NCBI GenBank assembly: GCA_037178675.1
Contig: JAYMGJ010000212.1
Coordinates: 1 to 64,000, forward strand
Direction: 5' to 3'
Length of the DNA: 64,000 nt
Source of the DNA: Scleroderma bovista
Taxonomy: Eukaryota > Basidiomycota > Agaricomycetes > Boletales > Sclerodermataceae
Positions 48,104 to 59,948 of this stretch are shown piece after piece. The notes beneath the pieces are model-generated. The model was given only the letters and a program-made list of their open reading frames with translations, was not told where the DNA came from and ran no database searches. Position 1 is the first letter of the stretch. Each line of letters starts with the position of its first letter. Position numbers and translations under genes: made by a program.

Positions 48104-49562
48104 TCAATCAAAGGGTACTGGACGTATGCCAGGCCCCTCAATCTTTCTTCCTGCTTCATTGTCCTGAGCAGCAGCAAACGCACTTGGAACAGGTATCCCG
48201 CAACAATCACCCCACCCCTGATGTAAGTGTCCATCATGCAAATTCTTTCCGTCAGACTCGGGTGGAGGTCCTTCGTACGGAAGGATGGACCCAAAGAGAA
48301 AGTGTTGGATGACGGGGAGCTTGCCTAGCACTTCGGCTTTGTACATCTTAATCATTCCCATATTGACCTTTTCCCATGTTTTCACCTGTATTTCAGAAGG
48401 CAAGGATAAGTATTATATGAAACCGCGATTGTGGGGACGCACTGCTGAGATGTCATCTAGCATCGGTGAATGCCATCTGAGCGAAGCCGTCTTGATCTGA
48501 TAGGAATATCAGGGAAGAGAAGAAACGAAAAGAAGAAACGTACAGAATTGATGAACTTGATGCACGCAAAATATATGTAATCATTTGCGAGTTCATCCAC
48601 GACCTCACTATCGTGGATCGCTTTGGGCCGGAGATACTTATGACCTACAGAATAATCCAGCCAAGGTTGAGTCCACCAGTGTGGTTGTGAAAGTAAGCAC
48701 GCCAGCACGGTACCTCTTAGCTGAGATGATCCAAACAAGAAAGGAAGGAAATGGTAATCGTCGAGGCCCCATACACCATGTGACCCCGCCGGTTCAAGCC
48801 AGTATGTCGACTGGAGGGTCCGCATGATCTGCAGGTATCTTGGATATCATCGGTTCAGGACGTGCTTCTGTATTTCTGAGATCAAACACACCGCCAGAAC
48901 ACACGAATTACGAGTGCGGCATGGTCGTCTTCATTGATGATGTCGAGCCGCTCAAGACAGATCCTGCATGGAGCAGGTATGAGCGCGGCATCCAAACAAC
49001 TAGTGAGACGCCAATACTCACAGCCAACATAAGAAGTTGAGCTCCATCCCACTCCCATAATCAATCCGTTCACGGCTTCCCCATGCATTGATCAGATAGG
49101 CTGATACTTCAGGTAAAGCGTCCTCAGGAAAATTGGGAAGCGCGGTGTGCAGAGATGGCACAAGCTGCAGGGGTACAATGCGATCAACAGCACAACAACC
49201 TACCTTGAGGAAGGAACTCACCTCCTGTACCTTGTCATAGAACGTCCTGAATGCAGGGTTCCCAAATCTCGATGCCTTGTTCTCAACCGGCGGCGTGTCT
49301 TTAGCTATGTTTTCGATTTTCGCTAGTATATCTAGTACCCCGGTAACTCCCTATTCTTCCGCAGTGTGAGATCTCTTCCCTTCCCTAGACCTAACCAAAG
49401 ACGTACAGGCGAAAGGGCCACCTCGTCTGTGAGTTTGACCCCAATAACAGAGTCATTTAGAACTTCGACATAGGACACAATTGCGTTATGAGTGTTTGAG
49501 GATTGAAATGCCGTTAGTTGCGCGTTTGAAAGAATACGTTTTCTGGGTATATCGAAGCCCAT
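48104..49562 (-). CDS. PTPA: PP2A phosphatase activator (PTPA/Rrd family peptidyl-prolyl isomerase)
   Basis: Seven or so exons from ATG 49562 to TGA 48104, about 350 residues. The spliced product shows PTPA landmarks: [121 protein letters not shown] and the C-terminal [19 protein letters not shown] proteins bind PP2A-like catalytic subunits and isomerise a proline to activate them, in cytoplasm and nucleus. Yeast has two paralogues, Rrd1 and Rrd2; I cannot say which this corresponds to. No defect seen. Confidence 0.93.
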
Positions 49563-51253
49563 TGCTTTAACTATGATACTATCGATGCTTGGGTGGTGAA
49601 ACTTGTTGCAAGACGTCACTCAGATGGTTTTAGTAATATTTATTACATAATTTACAAACAAATAACTAAGCAATAAAATGTGGCTTAGATAAAATGTCGT
49701 CCATGACTTTTTGTGCTCTCTCGTTTCCAGGTTGACGTTTGTTCTCGAATCCGGTGCTCGTTTTCGGTGCTTCGTGGAACATATGTCTAAGCAGATTGAG
49801 GAATGGAGTGCATGGCGTCGGTGACCTGAAGCTCAGCCTGTCCTGGCCAGGGGCCTCTTCAATACGCCACCTGGTGTGTAATTAATTGTTACTGCTCAAC
49901 AGTTTGCTGTAACAACTGACATGCCATCCATCTAAGAAATGCATATACTCCGTGGTGCTGCTGATGTTGGTCAATTTACCTCTACCATCACATAGGTCAC
50001 GTCGTCCCGGTTGGGAGCACAACTCCAATCCACACGGAGATATAAGCTTGTGCGTTCAGCTGAGGGCTTATGGCTGAGATAAATCAAGGGCCGGAAGCAG
50101 TGTAACATGGTGGGGTATGACCGATAAGTTCGTGCAGCAGAGTAGAGACTACCGTTTCATAGTCGCTATCGCGCTCTGACTGCATCCTACGAATCCCGAC
50201 CCGAGTTGTGCAAACGACATTTTGTCGGAATATCACAAAAAGAGGTAAGATTTCTTGTCACGACCCACCTGCTAACGCGTTCCAGGCTTCCAAAAGTGTG
50301 GGTGGTTACCACTGCAGACGCAACATGTGCCAAAGAGTAAGTTGGGTAGATAGAGCGACTCGATTAGCAGGCAAGGTGAACGTTGAACACAACTGCTGAT
50401 ACTGAAAGTATTCGAGGCTCCGTCGCGGGACGACCAAGGTTTGTCGAAAGGACTATTGGAAGGTGACCTTGCGGAAAAACTAAATATTACCCGGTGCCTC
50501 TAGCGAGTCTGATTAACTGGTTTTACCACCAGGGCATATTTTCGATCTGGGTTATTCCTCGGTCTAGCGTATTGTGGGCTTGTACGAGGATTGGTGCACG
50601 GAGTTGTCAGTTGCTTTGCCACAGCCGCGCACAAGTATGCCACTTCATATCTTTCGTCCCTTCTATGGATATACCTTGATGCGAGATCTGTAAGTTAACA
50701 GAGTGTCAAAAGTTCTCACTGATCAAGCGGTAACGGGTAATCCGCGCCTTCAGGTCTACTGTCAACCACCACTGTTCACCTCATGGTGTAGTGGTCGACC
50801 ACAATAGTTGGCTGGTCGTACCTGTGGGAATAGGCAACGCGAATGTGTTCCGCTTCGTGAACGAGGATGGGTTTGTCTGATGAAATACAAGCTTAGCGCC
50901 ATTACATTTGTGACTCGCCCGCTTTGTCAAGTCATTGCCTGGATATGCAGTACTTCAGAAGTGCTGACCAACATCAATTGCAATATTCTTTATGGCCTCT
51001 AAGCTATCCAGGAATTGTGGTAGGCAGTCTTCCAAAAGGATAATAGCTATCCAAGGTAGCATCTTGTGAATGGGAGTTCCACAAGGTTGCAAGTTCATGG
51101 CCACTCCGATGGAGTATCCGTTTGCATGCCATGGTTTGCATAGGCCACTCAGATACGTCAAACGAATGAGCTAACGCACATGAATATCCGCTGAAAATTT
51201 GATATATTGTGCGGCAGTGCATGCAGTAGTAGCAGACAAGTCTGATGTCCAGG
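49563..51253. other. 1.7-kb gap without a recognised gene
   Basis: Short open frames on both strands lack family resemblance. The region is AT-richer near 49.6-49.7 kb. A degraded gene cannot be excluded. Confidence 0.4.
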
Positions 51254-52654
51254 TCACTTCTTTCCCGACGCTTTGCCTTTTCCCTTCGCATATGACTTGC
51301 CCTCGAAACCTGGTCGTGCCTTCGCATTCCCTTTCCCTTTCCCTTTGCGTCTCTCGTTACGCATAGCAATGTTATCGGTTCTCTTCTTCTGTCTAGCAGC
51401 CATCTGTGCAGTAACCTGCTCCTTCCGCTCGTCCCTAGTTGTAGCGATGATCAGACAAGATATGCAGCTATTTGATCTACGATAATTTACGCACCATTTC
51501 ATTTTACTCCTCGTCTTTTCTTTTTCTTTCCGCTTGATCGCCTTCTTCAAAAGACCTTCATTGTCTTTGACTTTCACACCTTCAATCCTCGCTTCAGCCT
51601 TTGCCCATCGTTCCCTCTCCTCAGCTGTTTTGCGTTTCTCCTCTGGCAAAGCCGCGAGTTTCTCTTTCCGAGACGACAACTGTGAAAGTGCTTGGGTAGG
51701 ATTATTAGAAGATTTGAGGTGCACAGCTTTTTTGCTTGTCGAGCCTGATATTGAGGAGAATGTGACGTTAGTGAGCGGACCATCATAATTATTTGATAGA
51801 CCAGAAGCTGCAGCGTGTCGATCTGACACAAGCAGTTGATCCTAATTTTTATATTAACTTAAACTCATCCCACACATCTAGATGAAATCGACTCACCTTT
51901 ATTGGAGCCACCCTTGTACCCTTGTCTTTCTCATTTGCCTTCACCTTCTCTGCTCTTTTTCTCTCATTCGTCTCCTTCCTACGTTTTTCTCGAAGTGTCG
52001 CACGCTGCTTCCTGCGTTCCTCCAATAATGCATCCTTATCACTTGGTTCGTCACCACCCCCTCCACAGCGCAGCGCTGCCATGCGCGCATGAAGTTTCTG
52101 ACGTAGGAAGGTTATGCTCTCACTTCGAGGCATTGGAACCGCGGGTTCATTGTCCACTTGCATCATAGCACCCTCATCGTCTTCTTTACCCTCACATTCA
52201 GAGTTCGAGCCCGACGAGCCCGAGTCAGACATAGGCGGTGGAAGGGTTTTCCGCTTTCCCTTGTCTTTTTCACTCGATTGTTCATGCTGGAGAGCTGCTT
52301 CATTTTGGAGGTCAACGATGGATTTTTGGTTCGCTGGATCGAGCTAGGTGAGAGATGAGTTTTCGATCATTCGACTGTCACATAGCGACAGTACATACCT
52401 TTTCACGACGAGCCTTCTTAGAGGACTCTTTCACATCTTGTTTTGAGGTCTTGAGCTTCTTGCTATGTTTCATGTATTTATTCGATATCTATTAAGACAG
52501 TCGATTTGAGGGTTCGCCTGTAATATGAATGATATGTGATGGTGCTCACATCTGTGTTGTCATCTTTGACAAGGTAGTATTTGGAGGGTATGAGCCGAAG
52601 AAGCGATTCGAAAATATCATTATGGGATTCAATAGAGACACGAAGGCCATCCAT
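51254..52654 (-). CDS. RRP14: Ribosome biogenesis protein SURF6/Rrp14
   Basis: Several exons from ATG 52654 to TGA 51254, about 370 residues. The N-terminal signature DIFESLLRLIPSKYYL is the Rrp14 N-domain. The middle is acidic and Ser-rich (SGSSGSNSECEGKEDDEG). The C-terminal SURF6 domain is very Lys/Arg/Glu-rich with RQKLHARMAALR, LREKRRKE, ALPEEKRKTAEERERWAKA and LLKKAIKRKEKEK, ending in a basic GKGKASGKK tail that should target the nucleolus. Rrp14 is required for early steps of small- and large-subunit assembly in yeast. The conserved KMKW end of one exon and the following DERKEQV block are present. Intact as far as can be read. Confidence 0.9.
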
Positions 52655-52796
52655 TGGCGTTGGCGTTGTCCTTCAAGGGCAGACTTGAAGAAGTGAAAGA
52701 GTACAGGCGATGACTATGAACACTATTGACTGACGGTGACACCAAGCTACACTGCCACCAAGCAGGCGGGTACCAACACATGTAAATAATCGCATC

Positions 52797-53162
52797 GTGT
52801 GTAAACTTCAAACTTCTGCGAAAGACCATGTAGGACTCGCCGAGATCGAGTTCGAAAATACCATCAGGCCACCCGCTATCTGGCCTCAGAGGCTTCCAAG
52901 CAACGACGCACCCAGGAATGGATCATCTCCGACGTTGACGCTATTATTACCAGTGGCAAAGGTACGTCGTGACACCAGTTTGCCATCCCCAACAGCGCCG
53001 GACGGCCCTCGCTGTGTAGAGGTGTTCGAAGATGCTGAGGACAAGGACGTTGTACCCACAACTATCGTCGAAGAAACCGATCTACCCCATACCCACTCAA
53101 GCACTTCCGAGTCTCCGAGCCGTCTGTACTGGGAAGCTATCTGTCTGAACAAGCTCCCCTAG
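52797..53162 (+). CDS. Unrecognised open frame, possible gene remnant
   Basis: A 121-codon frame with KDHVGLAEIEFENTI, APRNGSSPTLTLLLPVAKV and a Ser/Thr-rich end. It can be joined through a GTATGT...CTCAG intron at about 53160-53217 to TKGEHVDDRAVLERVLCDYY. The text reads like real protein rather than noise, but I do not recognise the family, and the frame has no convincing end. It may be the 3' part of a truncated gene lying before the tricalbin relic. Confidence 0.35.
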   Translation: MCKLQTSAKDHVGLAEIEFENTIRPPAIWPQRLPSNDAPRNGSSPTLTLLLPVAKVRRDTSLPSPTAPDGPRCVEVFEDAEDKDVVPTTIVEETDLPHTHSSTSESPSRLYWEAICLNKLP

Positions 53163-53469
53163 TATGTACATGCATAATCGGCCTGCGCGCCGTAGCTGGC
53201 GTTAACCTCTCTCAGACCAAAGGTGAACATGTGGACGACAGGGCCGTCCTCGAACGTGTTCTATGTGATTATTACCACAACGCCGGTATCGTGTGTTCTA
53301 TCGAGACCCAGTTCATCCTCACTCATCGTTTCAGTAGGCACTTTTTACGTCGTAGTTTTTCAGGCGCTTCGGCCTCTGCTGCGAATGGCGATTTATCCCT
53401 TTTGCCGTCTGCTGCACGGCTATACAACTCCAGTTTGGCGCATTGGTCAAGATTTACCTGGCTTTGGAG

Positions 53470-54520
53470 TAGTCTGAAGGCGCTGAATGGTTGAACAATT
53501 TCCTTGGAATTTGCTCTTTCCGCCACATACACCGGACCAGATCCTCAGTCTCAGTACACCTACATTCTTGGACTCTCGCCCCCTCAACACTAAAACGCCA
53601 CGCACCGACAAAATCTGCGCGTTTCCTCATTCCAAGGATGACGCTATCATACCGGATTGGGACCGTGCAACTTTAATGTCGTTTCCGATGTGACACCCCA
53701 CGAGGCAGCAAACAAGATCAATTTGAAGATTGTCTTATCATCGAGAGTTGGCCGAGGTTTCGCAACCGCTCTTATACCAATTATGATCGGAGACATCACC
53801 TTTACCGGCCTAATGTGCGTCAAGCTCTAACTTCCCATACATCCAAATAGCGGACCTCTCTTGAAGAAACCTGTCGTGGACTTATATCTTGAAGCCCATC
53901 GATAATGGTACATATTTTTGCGTTCGGCACCGCTGATGCAGGTGTCACAGTTTCGGATCTCTGAGTTCGTACGTGAGACAGTGCATAGAACCCTCGGATT
54001 GATGATGTACGATCCAAACGTGTTCATCCCTAATTTGCAACAGCTGCTGTCTGGTGTCCCATCGAACGTACCGATTAGGGTCGTTCAAGTCACTGTTGAA
54101 TCTGCTCGTAGACTGGAAGAGCAAGGTCGGTAATGTATACATGTCCCGCCTCCTATATTAGTGTCACAATCAATACATAACCGGCAAGAACCTGTCAGGA
54201 CGAAACGCAGGCTTAATACGTGAGCGACTATACTCTTATCGTTGGGACCTCTTCATCTGGCATCTAGATACAACCCAGCTCAGATAAAAACCAATTCGTC
54301 TTGGTCAACTCGCTGCGGGAATGAATCGTGCTCAACGGTATGTTGACCGGAAAGGTACGAATCCCGAGCTGCCACGTTTGAGCTACAGACGTTATTGGCC
54401 GACACTAACATTCATTGAGGATATTTAACTTCCTATCCCGAAGAATGCAAAGGATTGTGGTTAATTCCGTCTTAAGCCTGAGCTCGTCGACGGAAAGGAT
54501 ATGCCTGATTGATGGTGTCA
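53470..54520 (+). pseudogene. Decayed tricalbin-type gene (SMP and C2 domains)
   Basis: Pieces of a tricalbin/extended-synaptotagmin protein appear in order but in shifting frames: EWLNNFLG, PDQILSLSTPTFLDS, then VSDVTPHEAANKINLKIVLS and GRGFATALIPIMIGDITFTG (SMP lipid-transfer domain), KKPVVDYILKPID, SEFVRETVHRTLGLMMYDPN, RVVQVTVESARRL (start of C2), YISVTIN, NQFVLVNSLRE and LKPELVDGKDM. At least three frame changes and several stops (after GLMCVKL, for example) break it, and the segment between WLNNFLG and PDQIL is deleted. Functional tricalbins tether ER to plasma membrane. This copy cannot. Confidence 0.75.
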
Positions 54521-56193
54521 TGTGGAACAAAAAGGCAACTGACTGAGACGTCAATAGTATGGAAAGCAAAGTCACCTCTCCCAATTACACTTTCACCCTT
54601 TTGAATAATCTCGCACACCAAAGCCTTGATCATGGTTTAGGAAGTATGACCCCATCAGTGACGGTACAGCTTACAATCGGGGCACGGAAAGTAACCGCTG
54701 TTTGGGTACCATATTGTGTTCGTTGACGAGTTCATATACTTGGGTGTTGTCTTGGTTGCTATGGCACCACCTCTGGACGTCTTCCAAATTGTCGTTGGGG
54801 TGATAGTACTGCACATCTCCCCTGTTTTATGGATGCTCTGGCTGCCTGCCTTCGCCATCTTCAATCGAAACATTGTCCTCGAATTATGCTTTTCATACCT
54901 CCGAGTGCACGTGGAAACAATACAGGTACCTAACACTTGCAAAATCCTTCCCGATACCAAATGCATCGATTATATTGCATCCCAAAATCAAAACAAACAG
55001 TCGTCGGTAAGTGTTCCGAGTCACAGCATTATTGTACTATCGGGGAGATGATGAATGCATAAAATCTACTAGGAATCTCTGGGTACTGGCCTGAGTATAT
55101 CATGAGGCACAAATACCTAGCAACAAGTTCAGACGCATCTAAGACCAGTGTTAATATGAAATACGAAGATCACTTCGCTATAAAATTGGGTAAGCCACGA
55201 GATTCGTAGATTGGGAAAGATGTGACAAACTATTGGGCGGTGGCGATGCGGGACCGCTATAGCTATTAGCATCGATTAGTTTCGCAACGGGGTGCGATGG
55301 TGGAAAGGACTTACGAGCTACTGACACTACTTTGTCGTGGTGGGAGTGCATCAGTCTTGAATCGTAGGAAATGCAGGTTAGATCTTACTTCGTTGTCTGC
55401 GTCTGCGTAAACTTAGAGTGAAAACGCGGTTAACACAGAAAGCGAAAGGCATACAGGCAAATACCCTGACGATGGAACTGAGTACCCTGGCGGTGGAACT
55501 GGGGGAGATGGTACTGTCCATGTGAATTGGCCCATTGTTGGAGACAGGAACAGTTCAAGAGGTACAAAAGCACAAAGCCTTTTAAACTCCGCAGCAAGGG
55601 CAGTTCCACTGCCACGCTTGCGACGTCACGGACCACGCCATCTCCGGCCTTTTGATTAATGCCCGTATTGACGGGAGGGATCATTGCACATCCTCTCGTT
55701 GGATATGGTGAATTGGTGCAACCGTCTCTTGATCGTTATGCCAATGGCAATACTATGGTATGCTGTATTATATGGCGCAGTGTTTGAAGTGCCAGTGGCA
55801 TGCCACCGGCTCCAGCATTTACTCTAATGCAAGTCATCGCTACTTTCCTAATTTAAGCAAAGGCCACCGCCATGGTCCTGGCTGACACAGCCGCCACTGG
55901 TGCACACCTGGTCTACCACTGGCGCTCCAATCACTGATATGACTACGGCGTCAGTAAGAGCACAACCGTATAAACGGTAGAGCTGTATTTGCTGTAGACG
56001 CCTAAATCAAGACCCTAGTAAGAGTCGTCGCACGTCCCCCTCCCCTCATTCAAAGTCGATTGTGCGACACAGGTGGACTGAGTGGGATAGCTTACAGGTA
56101 TGTTTTTTCCCTGGCGCTTCTGTCTTCGTAGCTTACCTTTGTGCCGCAGTTTGAATCAGTTTGAATCAGTAGAATGGAGATTCTTTTCCGTCT
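54521..56193. other. 1.7-kb gap without a recognised gene
   Basis: May contain further tricalbin debris at its left edge. A hydrophobic plus frame near 54716-54900 and a small FHRQGTQFHRQG-type duplication at about 55470-55500 are noted but not supported as genes. A 13-bp tandem duplication (GTTTGAATCAGTT) lies at 56150-56170, just before the next gene. Confidence 0.4.
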
Positions 56194-59064
56194 GTGGAAG
56201 ATAAAACTTTTCCGCCGCAGGTGGGTCCAAGTTCAACGCTTCGTTTGGATTCCTTCACAAGGCGAGGATGCAGGGCACCCACACATGTTTCCCCTCCCCA
56301 CCTGGCCAGCAGTGGGGCCTCTGAAAACCACGCTCGTCTTGCCTACGACCACTACATCAAATATCTAGCTGACGAAGTCACGATAGACCTAGACGAAGCA
56401 ATCCGAATTTCCCGCGAGCTCCTGGGTCAATCACTGCCTGGCAGCCCTGATTTCACATGGCCTGTCAACCACCTTGCTACTTGTCTTGCAGCCAGGTTTA
56501 CATCCCAGGGTGTATTAGCTGACTTGGAAGATGCAATTGCCCTTCATCAACAAGTATTGGGTTTTCGGCCTGAAGGACACCCAGAGCGTGCCATGTCCCT
56601 AAATGACCTTGGAGATTGTCTTGGTAATAGGTTCAAATCACAGGGAGAATTGGCTGACTTGGAGAGAGCCATTGCTTTGCTCGAACAGGCATCACAACTT
56701 GGACACCTCAAACAACATCTGACCCTAAACAACCTTGCAGATTGTCTTATGGAGAGGTTCAAGTCAGAGGGTACAATGGCTGACCTGGAAAAGGCAATGT
56801 CTCTCCACCAAGAAGCATTGGTGCTCTGTCCTATGGGACATCCTGGCCGTCCTATATCCCTCAACAACCTTGCAGCTTGTTGCAGATTGAAATTTAAATC
56901 ACAGGGTGAATTGGAGTCATTGGAGGAAGCCATAGTTCTCCACAAAGAAGCAATGGGACTCCACCCCACAGGGCATCCAGGCTGGTCAATGTCTCTCAAC
57001 AATCTTGCAGATTGTTTTGCTGCTAGATTTAGCTCACAGGGTCAGTTGGGCGATTTGGAGGAGGCTATTTCTCTTAGTCAACAAGCCATGGATGTCTATC
57101 CTGTTGGACATCCTAGGAGATCTATGTCTCTCATCAATCTTGCAGAGTGGCATGCACTCAGGTACAAATCTTATAAGGAGTTGGTTGACTTGGAAATGGC
57201 TATTAGTTTTGGTCAGGAGGCATTAGCACTTTGTTCTGTGGGGCATCAACATAGGTCATTGGCTCTCAACAACCATGCACAGCAACTTGCAGTCAGGTTC
57301 ATGGCAAAGGGTGCACTAGCTGACTTGGAGGAGGCTGTTTCTCTGTGGCATGAGGCATTGGAGCTGTATTCTCATGGGACTGAGCCTTGGTGTGAAGTTG
57401 CTAGGTGTCTCATTATGAGTCTTGGGGAAAGATTCAACCACTCATTCTCCCTGACTGATATTGAAGAAGTAACTCAGCTCCACCAATCTCTCAGAGTGGC
57501 TCAACTTGTTTCCTATCCACCAATCACTTCCAGCAATATATCAGGGGTCAAGCTTCTTGGAGCTGTGGTTGATAATATTGTGCATAACACACTGGAGACC
57601 TTTCCACTCCGATTATTCAACACAGACACTGGTATTCTTTGTACTCGAGATATGCAATTGTTGGCATTCCAGCAGAGCCCAAGCTATCATGACCTTATAG
57701 AGTCTGGTGATGTCCACATCACCAGTGGCAACTGGCAACCAAGACTAGATCACATCCATGCAACTGTTTCCACTTACTTCCAGTATGCCACACTCTCTCA
57801 CAAGTGGGGAGCCAGTGAACTACTATTACAAGACATTGCAGGCCATGGCAGTGTCTATAGCATGCCAGTAAAGGATGGTCTCCTGAAACTGCAGAATTTC
57901 TGTCGGACCGTCGCCAAGCAGGGCTATTCATGGGCATGGAGCGACACTTGCTGCATTGACCAGACCAACAGTGTCGAACTTCAAGAAGCAATCGGATCCA
58001 TGTTCTCGTGGTACCGACGGTCGACACTAACTGTTGTTCACCTCGCCGATATTTCCGCCACTTCTCCTCCCAGTGCTCTCTCGGGCAGCATTTGGTTTAA
58101 GCGGGGTTGGACACTTCAAGAGTTGTTGGCCCCTCACGCCATGTTGTTTTACACGAAAGAGTGGGAGCTCTACATGAACTGCGTTTCGAATCACAAGAAA
58201 GACGCAAATGTACTGAAGGAGTTAGCAAGAGCGGCTGGTATACCTACGGAATGCCTTACCGATTTCCGCCCAGGAATCGAGGATGCACGGTCCAGACTAC
58301 AGTGGGCATCGCCGCGGCGTACTACCCGTCCAGAAGACATAGCCTATTCTCTCTTTGGCGTCTTCGACCTTCACCTGCCCGTCTTGTATGGGGAGAATAA
58401 GGAGAAAGCCCTCGGACGTCTATTACAAGAAATCATATCCCAATCGGGGGATACATCGGTGCTGGATTGGGTCGGAGAGGCGTCCTCGTTCCACAGCTGC
58501 TTTCCGGCCAGTATCACATGTTATCGAAGTGCGCCCTATGTGCGGCCGCCAATGTCAGACGTAGCAATGGAACGGTCCATATCGAGACTTCAGCGGCTCG
58601 TGAGCCCTGACGATGCTCGCAAACTACATGACAAACTGGCGAGCTGCGTTCTCCCGCGATTTTCCAATCGGAGGCTTGCACTTCCATGTATTATCTATTG
58701 CGTACAGGCAGTTAAACTGAAACGGACGCACCTTGATGTGCGCGTGTATGAAATCCGGGCCACGGGGTTGCGCCCTATCGAAATCACCTCATCGGATGAG
58801 CTTATGGAGGGCTCGCAAGGCAGTCTACCATATATTTTGATTCAACCCTGGAATCGAAAATTGATCGACTGGTCGGAGGACGCTGACGCCACGGCCGTAT
58901 ATAGGCTGCTTGTCCAACTGGAACAGTCATTCCGCGGGATCATGTTAGAACGGCTTCCTCACCGGGAGTATAAGAGGATTCTCTCTTCTCGTCCCATTGT
59001 TACTCGCATCGAGGACCCGGCTAGTGTTATCAATGTCGAGCCCACGATTTTGGATATAGTGTAA
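56194..59064 (+). CDS. TPR repeat protein with C-terminal HET domain
   Basis: A single uninterrupted frame of 956 codons. Residues about 50-410 hold seven TPR-like repeats of about 50 residues, with the recurrent signatures GHPxRxxSLNNLA, RFxSQG and LADLEEAI. The HET (heterokaryon incompatibility) domain covers about 525-735: YATLSHKWG, then YSWAWSDTCCIDQ with ELQEAIGSMFSWY and VVHLADI, then SIWFKRGWTLQELLAP. Downstream RPEDIAYSLFGVFDLHLPVL is also typical of HET proteins. HET domains are death effectors in fungal allorecognition, and TPR arrays often sense ligands or partners, so a receptor-like protein is inferred. Absence of introns contrasts with the intron-rich neighbours. No NB-ARC/NACHT domain separates the two parts. 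A repeat-based sensor should diversify quickly. Confidence 0.92.
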   Translation: MEDKTFPPQVGPSSTLRLDSFTRRGCRAPTHVSPPHLASSGASENHARLAYDHYIKYLADEVTIDLDEAIRISRELLGQSLPGSPDFTWPVNHLATCLAARFTSQGVLADLEDAIALHQQVLGFRPEGHPERAMSLNDLGDCLGNRFKSQGELADLERAIALLEQASQLGHLKQHLTLNNLADCLMERFKSEGTMADLEKAMSLHQEALVLCPMGHPGRPISLNNLAACCRLKFKSQGELESLEEAIVLHKEAMGLHPTGHPGWSMSLNNLADCFAARFSSQGQLGDLEEAISLSQQAMDVYPVGHPRRSMSLINLAEWHALRYKSYKELVDLEMAISFGQEALALCSVGHQHRSLALNNHAQQLAVRFMAKGALADLEEAVSLWHEALELYSHGTEPWCEVARCLIMSLGERFNHSFSLTDIEEVTQLHQSLRVAQLVSYPPITSSNISGVKLLGAVVDNIVHNTLETFPLRLFNTDTGILCTRDMQLLAFQQSPSYHDLIESGDVHITSGNWQPRLDHIHATVSTYFQYATLSHKWGASELLLQDIAGHGSVYSMPVKDGLLKLQNFCRTVAKQGYSWAWSDTCCIDQTNSVELQEAIGSMFSWYRRSTLTVVHLADISATSPPSALSGSIWFKRGWTLQELLAPHAMLFYTKEWELYMNCVSNHKKDANVLKELARAAGIPTECLTDFRPGIEDARSRLQWASPRRTTRPEDIAYSLFGVFDLHLPVLYGENKEKALGRLLQEIISQSGDTSVLDWVGEASSFHSCFPASITCYRSAPYVRPPMSDVAMERSISRLQRLVSPDDARKLHDKLASCVLPRFSNRRLALPCIIYCVQAVKLKRTHLDVRVYEIRATGLRPIEITSSDELMEGSQGSLPYILIQPWNRKLIDWSEDADATAVYRLLVQLEQSFRGIMLERLPHREYKRILSSRPIVTRIEDPASVINVEPTILDIV

Positions 59065-59948
59065 GTTGTAGTCCTCAGGGTGTAAATGTAGTTGTATCAT
59101 GTTTGTCTTTGGATGTATGCATATCGTAAAAATTGCTCTAACAGATGGAGCCCATGCGCAATCTCTTCGTGTGCAATGTCAGTAATATCATTCTTGCACT
59201 TAGAAGGACAGAAACCACATTACCTGCGTACGTGTATGCACACGAACAATCCGGTACCATTGCGATCTGCCGCCATTGGGAACTTCGGATGTGCACGCAA
59301 TCATTCAAGGGATCGGTAGATAGGTCAACTCACGGTTCATGCCTCTCCGCGAGCAATTCACAAGACACAAGATGTCGTGGCATCTATTCACACATACCCT
59401 TAGATCTGAAGACGATAGGCCATTGGGGCTAAGGTGTCGACCTGAGCTGTAATTGTGCGGGGATAACCTCTGTGATAGAACGACTCACGGTCTAGACAAA
59501 GCTTGCAGCTGTTGCAAAATCAATGCCTCTTGTAGACTCGTCGGCCTACGAATATTCGCCGTATCAATAGCGGGAACGGCTTTCTAGCAGCGACCAAATG
59601 TGCACCCAGCCGCATCAGAGATGAGTGAAGTTTGAACGTAATGTTACAGTGCCTGTGGGAGTCTGGCCCTGGTCCCACTCCCGACGGGTCATTGTGGCTG
59701 TGTCGCGTAATCGACAGGTCACCCACTTGTTTCAGCTGCCCTCAGCAAACCTGGACTCGAGGGACCCCGACCCTGTATACTGGCCCTTGGGCATTGGAAA
59801 GTGCTCAAGTCAATGAAAGCGTTGTGTGGCGACTCTCGTCGAACGCTTGTCGCCAGTGTTTCCACACGTGCGTCCGCTGGACTTGCGTATTGCTCAAGTT
59901 CACTGGAGATCTCATTTGCACTCTAATCAACCAGGTTTCCAGTTATAA
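59065..59948. other. Gap without a recognised gene
   Basis: 3' region of the HET gene and promoter of the zinc transporter. No supported feature. Confidence 0.4.

Noticed and set aside
54716..55051. Hydrophobic plus-strand frame that looks like membrane helices
   Set aside because: No homologous family, no exon context, flanked by pseudogene debris; hydrophobicity can arise from AT/GT-rich codons by chance.
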